Origin: Earliella scabrosa
Taxonomy: Eukaryota; Basidiomycota; Agaricomycetes; Polyporales; Polyporaceae
DNA: 64,000 nt
NCBI GenBank assembly: GCA_022605405.1
Contig: JABYQQ010000009.1
Coordinates: 496,001 to 560,000 of the forward strand
Direction of reading: 5' to 3'
The notes beneath the pieces are model-generated. The model was not told where the DNA came from. It saw only the letters and a list, made by a program, of their open reading frames with translations, and did no database searches. How positions within the stretch are numbered: the first letter of the stretch is position 1; every line of letters starts with the position of its first letter. Made by a program: the position numbers and the translations under genes. Shown piece by piece: positions 55,226-64,000 of the stretch.

Positions 55226-57997
55226 ATGAACACACATTTCGCCCGCCCGCTGGAGAAAGAGCCTCCTCCTAGACCTCCTCTCATCACGCCCTCCGCTTCT
55301 CCGCCCGTCTCCCGAATCTCCCAACGCAGAGACCGGCCGCCGGCTGCGAAGAGACCAAGGCTGTCCGCTACACCGTCTCATTCTTCCTCTACTCGCGCGG
55401 GATCCTCAACGTCGAATGCTGTCGATGTCGATGCTCAGAGATTGGAGTCCCGGGACAGGCTCATGAAGACCTGGGAGCAGCTCGCGGAACGCTACTACAA
55501 ACCACTGGAGGAAGATGATATCGTAGACCTGCGCGAGCTGAAATTCCTGAAGGACCGAGGCGTCACGCGCGGTGCCGAGCGTGCCTACGCGATAGGATCC
55601 TTGGCTGTCCCCGCAGAAGTAGAGCCAGTCAAGGACGCAGATGCCGACGACGCTGCAAGCCAGGGCGCGGATGAGGAGAACGGAGGGGAAGAGGACGAGT
55701 CTGCCGATGAGTTGGATCTTCTCTCGGACGCGCCTATCCCGCCTGTGCCGGAAAACTACAAAACATGGTATGTGCCACCCGCTGATGCAACGAATGCAGA
55801 GGACGCCGAGGCATTTCGAGAGTTTGAAGAGGCAGAGAGGAAGTGGAGGGCACTTAGCGGGGCGGACGAGAAAGAGGATGAAGACGGGTTGCCTGAGCAT
55901 TCTCCACAAGAGGATGAGAAGGACGAAGATGTGCTCCCGGAAGTGGTGGATGCACCGTCCTCCAGCTCTCGACCGCACGAGCCCGTGTCTCAGCGCCGCA
56001 AATCAAGAGCTCCGTCAAGGCCGTCCGGTGATGACTCCTCAGAAGACGAACTCGCGGCATGGGTTATCGACGATGCGCCAGCAACAACTCGCCATCCTAC
56101 ACCTCCAGATGAGGATGTTATCGATCTTACAGAATCCCGTTCGCCCTCTCCCTCATCCCCTCGCGGCCGCTCTCGATCGCGCCCTCGTCGTGTCCCAAGT
56201 CCGGCTACCTCACGCGCACGGTCAAGGTCTAAAGCACGCGCCACTGAGGCGAAGCGTCCTCAGACCCCGGAACCCAAACCTCCACGGGCCACTTCGCCTG
56301 AGGAGGTACTGCAGCTGCTCACCCCGCCCCGGTCATCATCTGCGGCCGAGAGTGTCCCTGAGGACAAAGAACCCCCACTACCGGCAGCGGAGACACCCAG
56401 TCCCAAGTTCCCAAAGCCCCGCGCACGATACACACCACGGCCTCGTACACCAAGCGACGATGAGGAAGATATATCTTCCACAAATGATGCCATGCCTCCA
56501 CCATTAGAACCTTTACGAGTGGGTCCACCCAAGAAACCTAAGAAACAACGGTCTATCAAGGGTTTAACGGCCGAGGTTGTCATTTCTGTCCCTCGCAAGA
56601 AATTGAACGGTGCAGCAGTTGTTCGCGCATCTTTGCCTGACCCGCTACCTTCTCCTGTTATCGCTGCTTCCAAGCGGAAGAGTGGTAAGAGCAAAGAGAA
56701 TGCGGCAGCTTCTGCGCGACCGTCCACACCTGAGAGTGTACACAGACGACGACGTTCACACTCACAACCACGTCCATCGACAGCAAGAGAGTCTGACTCT
56801 CCGCAGCCGCTCCCGCCCTCCAAAGGAAGAAAGCGCAGACGGGTATCATCCTTGTCTTCGCTTTCAGACAGTCCTCCGCCAAGCACGATGACCACAGAAG
56901 CTGCTCCAGACGTGCCCAATCAGAAGCACAAACAACGTTTGTTACGTTCTGGATCAAAGTCTGGATACTCTTCGGAACCCCCACCACCGAGCTCCTCCCC
57001 AGTTCATTCTGATGAGGAACATGGTGCGTTACGACGAATGTTGAACTCGCGTCAAGGTACTGAAGTGGACGTTGCAGAAGCGGACACTAGGCGAGCAGGC
57101 CCTAGCCAAACTCGGATGGGGAGTCTCGCCCCACCGATGCCGCCCTTTCCGTACCCTCCTCCCATGTTCCCTCCGTATACCCCTCAGCATCACGACCATG
57201 GCGCCGCCAGTGGCCGCCGCGAACATGCGAACCAACGTCAAACTTCGTATCCGCCTTCGCTACAGGACCCGCAAGCGCAATTCATGTTTGCGCACGCATG
57301 GCATCTGTCATATCTTATGGCGTCCGGTGCAATACCCACACCCCCACTACCCAATCCGGGCTACCCCAGCGGTCTCCCACCGTGGCCTCCGTATACGCCG
57401 AGCCACCAGAGACACCGAACACATCCGAACCATGGCTTTGACACACCGTCTTCAGATGCGGGACCTTCTCGGTCTTCGATGTACTCTACCCCGACTCACC
57501 ATCCACATCCCTATCCATACTCATATGACCCCGGATTCTCCAACGGGACTCTTCCCCCGTCGTCGCCGATCTCCTCCCCCGCACTGTCCTCGCCGATCCT
57601 GCGCCCTGCGTCCGTACCTCCGGGGCAACGGAGCCGCTCGAGGGGCAGACGCGTATCCTTCAAGCTGGACGACAACGATCGTCCCTTGCCGCCCACACCG
57701 CCGCGGCGTCCCGCGACGCTCGAGAGTGAGAGCGCCTCGAACGGGGGTGCTCGGCGTGCATCAGCCAGCGCATCTTCGAAGGGCAAGGGGAAAGCTCGGG
57801 CCGATCCAGGGCCACAGTCCGAGGAGGAAGAGAGCTCGTCGGACGACGAGCCGCCTCCCGGACCTCCGCGCGGTCGCGCGTCGCAGCGGGCGCGGACGCC
57901 TGGGCCGCCGTCTCAGCGCGAGCAGAGCGTGCCGAGCACGTCGGCGGCGCAGAAGAAATCGAAGCAGACGCCGAAGGCTGCAAAGCGGCGGGACTGA
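55226..57997 (+). CDS. Large disordered protein with short conserved N-terminal region
   Basis: A single exon of 923 codons, unusual in this intron-rich window. The ATG sits in a CACC context. Residues about 75-135 look folded (RLMKTWEQLAERYYKPLEED, then DIVDLRELKFLKDRGVTRGA) and resemble a region I recall from unnamed basidiomycete proteins. A second short block is PENYKTWYVPP. The rest is Ser/Pro/Arg/Glu-rich with many SP and TP sites, RS-type dipeptides, several basic clusters such as KRKSGKSK and KGRKRRR, and a DEDVIDLTES segment that fits a SUMO-interacting motif. The basic C terminus (KQTPKAAKRRD) also suggests a nuclear protein. Function is unknown; a chromatin or RNA-associated scaffold is a guess. 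Confidence 0.75.
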   Translation: MNTHFARPLEKEPPPRPPLITPSASPPVSRISQRRDRPPAAKRPRLSATPSHSSSTRAGSSTSNAVDVDAQRLESRDRLMKTWEQLAERYYKPLEEDDIVDLRELKFLKDRGVTRGAERAYAIGSLAVPAEVEPVKDADADDAASQGADEENGGEEDESADELDLLSDAPIPPVPENYKTWYVPPADATNAEDAEAFREFEEAERKWRALSGADEKEDEDGLPEHSPQEDEKDEDVLPEVVDAPSSSSRPHEPVSQRRKSRAPSRPSGDDSSEDELAAWVIDDAPATTRHPTPPDEDVIDLTESRSPSPSSPRGRSRSRPRRVPSPATSRARSRSKARATEAKRPQTPEPKPPRATSPEEVLQLLTPPRSSSAAESVPEDKEPPLPAAETPSPKFPKPRARYTPRPRTPSDDEEDISSTNDAMPPPLEPLRVGPPKKPKKQRSIKGLTAEVVISVPRKKLNGAAVVRASLPDPLPSPVIAASKRKSGKSKENAAASARPSTPESVHRRRRSHSQPRPSTARESDSPQPLPPSKGRKRRRVSSLSSLSDSPPPSTMTTEAAPDVPNQKHKQRLLRSGSKSGYSSEPPPPSSSPVHSDEEHGALRRMLNSRQGTEVDVAEADTRRAGPSQTRMGSLAPPMPPFPYPPPMFPPYTPQHHDHGAASGRREHANQRQTSYPPSLQDPQAQFMFAHAWHLSYLMASGAIPTPPLPNPGYPSGLPPWPPYTPSHQRHRTHPNHGFDTPSSDAGPSRSSMYSTPTHHPHPYPYSYDPGFSNGTLPPSSPISSPALSSPILRPASVPPGQRSRSRGRRVSFKLDDNDRPLPPTPPRRPATLESESASNGGARRASASASSKGKGKARADPGPQSEEEESSSDDEPPPGPPRGRASQRARTPGPPSQREQSVPSTSAAQKKSKQTPKAAKRRD

Positions 57998-58683
57998 AGT
58001 CGACCGGCTGGTCCGCGCAGCCGCGACTTCTGGTCGTGCTAGAAGGGAAGACTCGGTGGTTGAGAAGAGACCGCAAGGATTAGCAGTCGGCTTCGACGAT
58101 GGCTGATGGACGACGGTGCGTAGGACCGGTCCGTAATGTTATTAGATATGTGCTCTTTCGCGATGCGTGTACGAGGAATGCTTTCGTCGCTGTATCTGTA
58201 CTCGACTTGGACTCTCGTAGTAGTCGACTGCGTGCTTGCGCTGTGAGGCGGTGTTGATGCTTTGTTGTACAACAAACTTGCCGTGTACTGCGTGCTCGAC
58301 TGATCCACCCAGCGAACGCTTCGCGAGCCTATATTCTGTGGTGAGTGGCTGTTGTGTTCTGCCAAGCCGTCGAGTCCGAGAGTGGATCAAATGTGGCTGG
58401 GGGAAATTGGAGCCAAATTTCGACGGGGAAAATAATCTTATCTGCAGATCCGGGCGGCAAGGGCTGCGGGGATAGGGCGTTTTCCCAATCGGGGACTCAC
58501 CACCTGCGAACCCGTCAGAGATTTTGCTCCGCAAACAGCCGTCAACAGATCCTTGACTCGAGCCTGCCACACGACCTCGCCCCGCCTGTTCTGCCCCTCC
58601 GACATCGCCTCCACCACCTGCCCGCTCGCCTGCAAGATCAACGCTCAATCAACCACGTTTCCCCTCAAACACAACACTCAAAG
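57998..58683. other. Intergenic region upstream of the PP2C gene
   Basis: About 690 bases between two plus-strand genes. It should contain the terminator of the disordered-protein gene and the promoter and leader of PP2C. The stretch before 58684 is pyrimidine- and CA-rich, as expected of a leader. No coding exon is supported. Confidence 0.45.
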
Positions 58684-60876
58684 ATGGTGCGTGATTGATG
58701 TTTGCCACGCCCGTGAGGGGCGTATTCAATTAACGCATATGTTTGTGCCTATGTTCTCTGCAGGGTCAAACCCTCTCTATACCGGGTATGCTCGTTCGAA
58801 GATTGTGAGGTGGACTGCCCACTAACTGGGCGTACGCGTAGCCACCGACAAGACGACAGAGCAGGGCGCAAATGACAAGTATCATTATGGTGTCTCGGAG
58901 ATGCAGGGGTGGAGGATAAGTGAGTTCCTTTTGCTCGAGTTTCCCGTCGATGGACCCTTTCTTTCATACGGCGGGGTTGCGCTCCGTGTTGTTGAAGGAT
59001 ACTGACTGTATGTGGGTAGCTATGGAGGACGCCCATGTAGCGGCACTCTCTCTGGACGAAGACTCTCCTGACCCCAACACCTTCTTTGCCGTATACGACG
59101 GACACGGGGGTGAGCTTTCATTCACTTCGGCTATATCCCATCATGCCTCATCGCGCCTCTTTCCCAGGCTCTGCTGTGGCGAGGTATGCGGGGCAACATG
59201 TACACAAGCGCCTTCTTCAGGACGAAGCATACAAGAAGAAGGAGTACGCTCTCGCGTTGAAGAACGCATTCATTGGGACCGACGCAGACATGCGGTCAAG
59301 TGCGCACGATGCAGTACATCGGGAGATGTTGCCAATATCTGATCTCAGTGCCCCTTTTTGCTAGACCCTGAATTCTCTCGGGACTCGTCAGGCTGCACTG
59401 CGGTGGCCGCCTTGATCACAAATGAGGGCAAGATCTATGTTGTATGTGGTATTATCTTCATCCTCCTGCCATGCAAAGGCCAAACTGCTCGCTAGGCCAA
59501 CGCTGGCGACTCGCGTTCGGTGATCTCCACAAAGGGCGAGGCGAAGCAGCTAAGTTACGATCACAAACCCCAGAACGAGAGTATGTACCTGTTTCGTCTG
59601 TAAGTTTAGCCATCTACTCACCCTCTTCCCCACTCAGAGGAGAAGAACCGGATTGTGGCAGCTGGGGGATACATCGAGTACGGTCGCGTCAATGGTTCGT
59701 GCATCGCTCAGTACCCGTCTCTCACACCTAAGCGTTGTGACAGGCAATCTCGCGCTTGCACGAGCCCTTGGCGACTTCGACTACAAGAAAAATGCTTCCC
59801 TGGGCCCTGAGGCGCAGATCATCACCAGCGATCCTGAAGTCATCGACCATGAGATTACCGAGGAGGATGAGTTCCTCATCATCGCATGTGATGGTACGTA
59901 CATGCCATCCTTCTCCGTATATTCCTCGTCCAACACCTTTGCAGGTATCTGGGACTGCCTATCATCCCAGCAGGCTGTCAACGTAATAAGACTCCTTATC
60001 TCACAAGGTCGCCGCCTACCCCAAATTTGCGAAGAGATCTGCGAACTCTGCTTGGCTCCTGACACCACTACCGGCGCAGGCATCGGTTGCGACAACATGA
60101 CTATCATGATCGTGGCGATCCTCCACGGCAAGACGCAGGACGAGTGGTACAACTGGATTACCGATCGCGTGAACAACAAGGTTGGATACCAGACACCTCA
60201 AACGCTCCCCCAGCTCTACTCCACTAGCCGTCTCATGTCGTTCAAAGTGAGGAGGGAGGCATATGAGCAGCGTAGGCGGGAACGGCGCGAGCGCGAGGAA
60301 CGCGAGCGGGAGAATGGTGAGACCCCAAGCACCATTGGCGAGACAACGGCCACTTCCCTCTTCGGCGGATTCGCCAACATCCTCGGCGGCGATGGATCGC
60401 TCATCCTACACGCTGCTGAAGATGACGATGACGACAGCGACGACGACGACATGGAGCACGGCATCAATGCGCGCTCTCTACTCAGCAACGCCGGTTTCGG
60501 TCTCCAACCCGTCCAGCTCGACATGACGAAGAGCCTACGAGAACAGCTCCAGGAGCTCGACGAGATGGGCACATTCAACGACCATGATGTCGAGATGGCA
60601 GAGTCTGACAACGGAGAGTCGGGCACTACCGGTGGCAGCAAGCCCGAGGACGACGGGGAGCACTCGAGCGACCCCGAATCCCCGACATATACATACAACG
60701 GCACGGGCTCGTCAATCGGCTCGCGAGGCGGGGAGACCCCGCCCCCGCCGCCGACTCCGCCAAACGGGGACGCGACGCCAGTGCAGCTCAAGCCGCTGCC
60801 CGACGGAGACGCGCCAAGTGCGGCACTCAAGGCGGAGGGCTTCATTGACTCGAGCGAGAGCCCGCTCAAGGTCTAG
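58684..60876 (+). CDS. PP2C-type protein phosphatase (PTC2/PTC3 group)
   Basis: Ten exons: 58684-58686 (the ATG only), 58764-58785, 58842-58919, 59020-59109, 59168-59299, 59365-59441, 59496-59580, 59638-59694, 59744-59893 and 59945-60876; 541 residues. The start reads MGQTLSIPATDKTTEQG, giving an MG N terminus that could be myristoylated. PP2C motifs are complete: RITMEDAH (Glu37, Asp38), FAVYDGHGG (Asp61, Gly62), ANAGDSRSV, LARALGDFDYK, IIACDGIWD (Asp231) and GCDNMT (Asp281), the metal-binding acids. A long acidic, Ser/Pro-rich tail follows from about residue 320. Yeast Ptc2/3 switch off Hog1 MAPK and the DNA-damage kinase Rad53; the same kinds of targets are inferred here. Confidence 0.93.
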
Positions 60877-61560
60877 GTGGTGTGTATCGGCTAGTCTATG
60901 TGCACTGTATAATTGCATCGGCGCGATGTTTGTATTCTGTCTCGACATCCTACTAGTGTCTTTTCCCTCACTCTCCCACTCCTCTCTCGTCTCTCTCTCC
61001 GTCTCTCTCGTCTCACATCGTCTTTGGGGCCCATGCGGGTGTACATGTCAGCTATCTATAGCGCAGTGTATCTGGGACTGCGTGTGCATCAGGCTTGCTC
61101 TTCTGTGTATGTATTCAGCGCGCTCCCGCTCGCGGCGTGAGCGGAGCCCGGCCCTAGTACGCGTACATGGTTTGTGTTCATAGTCATCATAGCTACCGGT
61201 CGTGTCCATGTTCTCGTCTGTATTGCTGCTACCCCCCTGCATTACCGTACGTCTACAGCCCATGTAGCCTTTCATATTCGCTGTACACATCCGTCTTTTT
61301 GCACCCTTTCACGAGCGATAGAACTTTGTAGCTACCAATTCGTATCGTGCGCGCACGCTCTGCTCCCGACCCTCTTCCCTCGACCTGTCCGCGACAGCGC
61401 TGGATAGGACTATGTTCGGTGACATCTGCTTGCCGTAACACTTGGCGTCACTCGTCAATCTCTGAGCATGTCTGTCTGCCTGAAGCTGCCAGATCTGATT
61501 GAGGGTAAGCAGCAGCAGGCCAACGCACATATGCATGCATAGACGGAACATTCATACAGC
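60877..61560. other. Shared 3' region between convergent PP2C and NUDCD1-like genes
   Basis: About 680 bases between two stop codons that face each other. It is T- and C-rich on the plus strand after 60950. It holds both 3' UTRs; no gene is supported. Confidence 0.5.
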
Positions 61561-63572
61561 CTACAACACGTCATGCAGCACGACCAGCTCTCCTTCACAC
61601 AAGCATAGGATCACCACCTTGCCCTGCACCTTCATCAGCCCCACGCCGAGGAGCGAGCCCGCGGGCCCGCCCCCGATCTTCAATATCGACTGCCTCGCCG
61701 TGTTCTCCTTCGGGCCCGCGCCGCGGTAGACGTAGACGTTCCCGCCTAGATCGCGCGCGCCGCTCTCGAACGCAAGCACGGCCCGCGACGCGACATGGTG
61801 CACGAACCGCGTGTCGCGCTTCGACGCCAGCACGAACGACAGCGCCGAGTACGTCGACGTATGCTCCCACCGCGGCGGCTCCTCGGTCGTCGTGGAGGGC
61901 TGCAGCGTGAACGTCACGCCGTCCAGCCCGTTCTTCGCGACCAGCGAGATCTTGAACGAGCCCGCCGCGCCCGGAAACGGCGTGGACAGGACTTGCATCG
62001 GGGAGTCGTCGCCGTGTCCGTCCTTTGAGGCGGAGAAGACGGGGCTCCCGTCCGCGCCAACCCAGGTGAGACACACGGACTTGCCGACGGACAGGTCGAC
62101 CTCGTCGTCGCGCTCGCCCTCTGCGAGGCTCGGCACGCCCCGTCCGAGTCCGAGCCCGCTCGCGTCCGTGCCGTCGCGCAGGGCCGCGGTGTATTTCTCG
62201 AGCGCTTCACGGATGTTGTAGAGCTCGGAGGGGTCGAGTGTCTCTGGGACTTCCTCTTCGGGCTCCCCGTTCGTGTTGGAGCTGGAGGCGAAGACCTGGG
62301 GCCAGCGCGTGCCTTCGTGCTGCTTGTCCAGGTGGAGCGCGAGGATGCCGAACCGACGCTCGGCCGTGCGGTCGAACGTCCAGAGGCTCGTCGACGCGTG
62401 GATGCCGTCCCAAAGCGTCTTGAGGGTGAAACGGGGTATCATGACAGGCACGTCACTATCGGGCGCAGATGTGTCGGAGCCTTCGACCAGGACGGTGAGC
62501 GTCCGAGGGGAGAACGCGACCTTAATGTGCTCCTTCGGTGTGTCTGCGGGAAGCGGGATCGCGATGGTCACCGAGTCTGACGTCTGCGTCCACGAATACG
62601 GAGGGGGTTTGGGCACCGCAGGAGCCGCTCCATCGCCGTCGAGGTTCTCGCCCTTGCGTGGGATCGGCGCGATCTCGTCCGCGGAGGGTTCGTACCTGGG
62701 CGCAGACGCGACAGTGGTGGTGAGGTATGCGGAGCTGCCGACAAAGAGGAAAGAGCGACGAGTGGAGTCATACGCGGTGTAGACAGGTACGTCTTCTCCA
62801 CGCCTGTGCCAGAGGATATGGAGTGCTTGCGCCTCTGACGCTTGGACAATCGGGAGGGGAATCTGCACGCCCCAGATGTCGAACTTGACGGATGGCGCCT
62901 TGGATCCCTTTGTGAGCGGAGGGGCGTCCTTGGGGTAGTGTTTCGAAGACAGAACTACGACTACGCCGTGGGGGTCTGCCGCCACGGCTTGGTGCAGTCG
63001 GAACGGCACCGCGCGCTGTGCGGACTCGAATGCGTCCGGGATTGACAGCTCGTACGTCCCGAGCAGCTCCGCGGGGCCATTGTCTCCTAGACGGAGCGCA
63101 TATAACGACCCATATCCATCTGAGATGAACAGGGAGTTGGGATCGACGAAGGCAGCGGACGGGTACTCCCTCTGAAGCGTCTCCACCTGGGACGACTGGA
63201 TCGGCCTCGGAAGCTCGTACAGAACCCGGAACTGGGGCTGGAGTGTCGCCTACTTTCCGCCGACGAATTCAGAAGCTAGGCGATGTCACAGAACACGCAT
63301 ATACTCACCTCGTCCAAGTCAAAACCGACAACCCTCAACTCCGCATCGACGTACGCCGCCCGTCTCGTCTGGCTGCACACAGCCAGGTGATTGTGCGTCA
63401 CACGGCTCTGAACCTCCTGGAACGACAGCGGCGCGCGCCCGGACACGTTCGTTTGCGTGAGCTTGTGCTCGAGCAGGTAGCGCGAGGCGACGTCTTCGTA
63501 TTCGAGTGGTGAGAACTTGTATCCGTCGAATCGCGGGTTCAGCAGCGCGCGGTCGGGGGTGAAGCCAGGCAT
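61561..63572 (-). CDS. NudC domain-containing protein 1-like (CS domain)
   Basis: Exons on the minus strand 63309-63572 and 61561-63249 give 650 residues. The N terminus reads MPGFTPDRALLNPRFDGYKF. Repeated beta-propeller-like strands follow (VDPNSLFISDGYGSLYAL, YTAYDSTRRSFLFVGS). The CS domain spans about residues 302-390 (PPYSWTQTSDSVTIAIPLPA, then HIKVAFSPRTLTVLVEG, and SLWTFD). A second propeller-like half follows, with TRFVHHVASRAVLAFESGAR and NVYVYRG near the end. Human NUDCD1 (583 residues) is an Hsp90 co-chaperone that links to COPI vesicle proteins; NudC relatives stabilise propeller proteins and support dynein function. The intron (GTGAGT to AAGTAG, 59 bases) joins GFDLDE to ATLQPQFRVLYELP. 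Confidence 0.85.
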
Positions 63573-63920
63573 ATCGAGCGATTAATATCGTAAAAGAATG
63601 GGATTGCGTTGCGATTGAGCGTTGAGAGAGAGATGAGGTGCCTCATGGCGTGCAATCTCAGAAAGTGGGTGCGGGAAGGAAGGGTCGAGCGTCTCGCACC
63701 TTCTCGGACCGTCGACACGTTAGCGCCCATAATCAGTAGCTCCTTCCCCGATCATCATCTCAACGAAGCCGTTTAACCACTCTGCCTTCTCACGACTGAC
63801 CGATGATGTACTTATGCCACAACTGAGGGCGTTGGGAGGATGCACGCCGCGAGGGCGACGATTGTCAGCTCATGTCGCCCGCAGACCTTGGGGAAATCAT
63901 CGATCCTAAGTGTTACTACC
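63573..63920. promoter_or_regulatory. Upstream region of the NUDCD1-like gene
   Basis: About 350 bases. The minus-strand promoter and leader of the NUDCD1-like gene should lie here. No strong motif is visible, and an upstream minus-strand frame at 63539-63730 has no family resemblance. Confidence 0.35.
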
Positions 63921-64000
63921 ATGGCTGAGCCACGAATTCTCATGTCCAAGAAGTTGTGTTCGGTTCTCAGTCTCTCGTTGGTGCCTGTGTGGTATGTTGC
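63921..64000 (+). CDS. Possible start of a gene cut by the window end
   Basis: An ATG in an ACC context opens a frame (MAEPRILMSKKLCSVLSL) with no stop before the window ends. With only 26 codons visible it could easily be chance. Confidence 0.15.
   Translation, partial: MAEPRILMSKKLCSVLSLSLVPVWYV

Noticed and set aside
1..64000. CRISPR arrays, bacterial operons and ribosome-binding sites
   Set aside because: No spaced short direct repeats occur, and the gene structure with many spliceosomal introns is eukaryotic.

Overview
The window looks like nuclear DNA of a filamentous basidiomycete, most likely an Agaricomycete. It is GC-rich and has closely spaced genes on both strands. Most genes carry many short introns of about 46-85 bases with GT-AG ends. 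The gene content is typical of wood- and litter-decay mushrooms: conserved eukaryotic housekeeping genes mixed with F-box genes and disordered proteins. I joined exons by hand from splice signals, reading phase and family knowledge. Every model was checked for a continuous frame, but none has been tested against transcripts.

Layout, left: the 3' end of mitochondrial ribosomal protein uS12 (1-339, +); a Spo71/Mug56-like PH-domain sporulation protein (606-4036, -); tubulin cofactor D (4363-8894, +, 19 exons), which shares a 326-base divergent promoter with the Spo71-like gene; and V-ATPase subunit B (9157-11406, +, 10 exons including one GC-AG intron). Then comes a gene-poor stretch of about 7.4 kb (11407-18835). 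Its one clear structure is a 324-base MITE-like element with 38-39 base terminal inverted repeats and an internal 18-bp perfect hairpin.

Middle: a TCP11/SOK1-family gene (18836-21728, +); an F-box-like/LRR-like gene (23811-25458, -) with a close paralogue in opposite orientation at 42641-44284; a single-pass membrane protein (26335-28141, +); a RAX1-like RGS-domain membrane protein (29887-33003, -); an unrelated acidic F-box gene (34799-36664, +) flanked by two diverged copies of one repeat; BUD22 for 18S rRNA maturation (37120-39032, +); and a 12-exon protein resembling A1 aspartic peptidases but with altered active-site motifs (39749-41881, +).

Right: two paralogous genes whose products end in a HIT/MYND-like zinc finger (46461-47719 and 49468-50765, both -); about 4.5 kb with only weak coding signals (50766-55225); a 923-residue disordered single-exon protein (55226-57997, +); a PTC2/3-type PP2C phosphatase whose first coding exon is only the ATG (58684-60876, +); and a NUDCD1-like CS-domain protein (61561-63572, -).

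The genes do not form one pathway. Loose themes are cytoskeleton and polarity (cofactor D, RAX1-like, NudC-like), ribosome production (uS12m, BUD22) and ubiquitin-ligase adaptors (three F-box genes). No CRISPR array, rRNA, tRNA or intact transposase gene was found.
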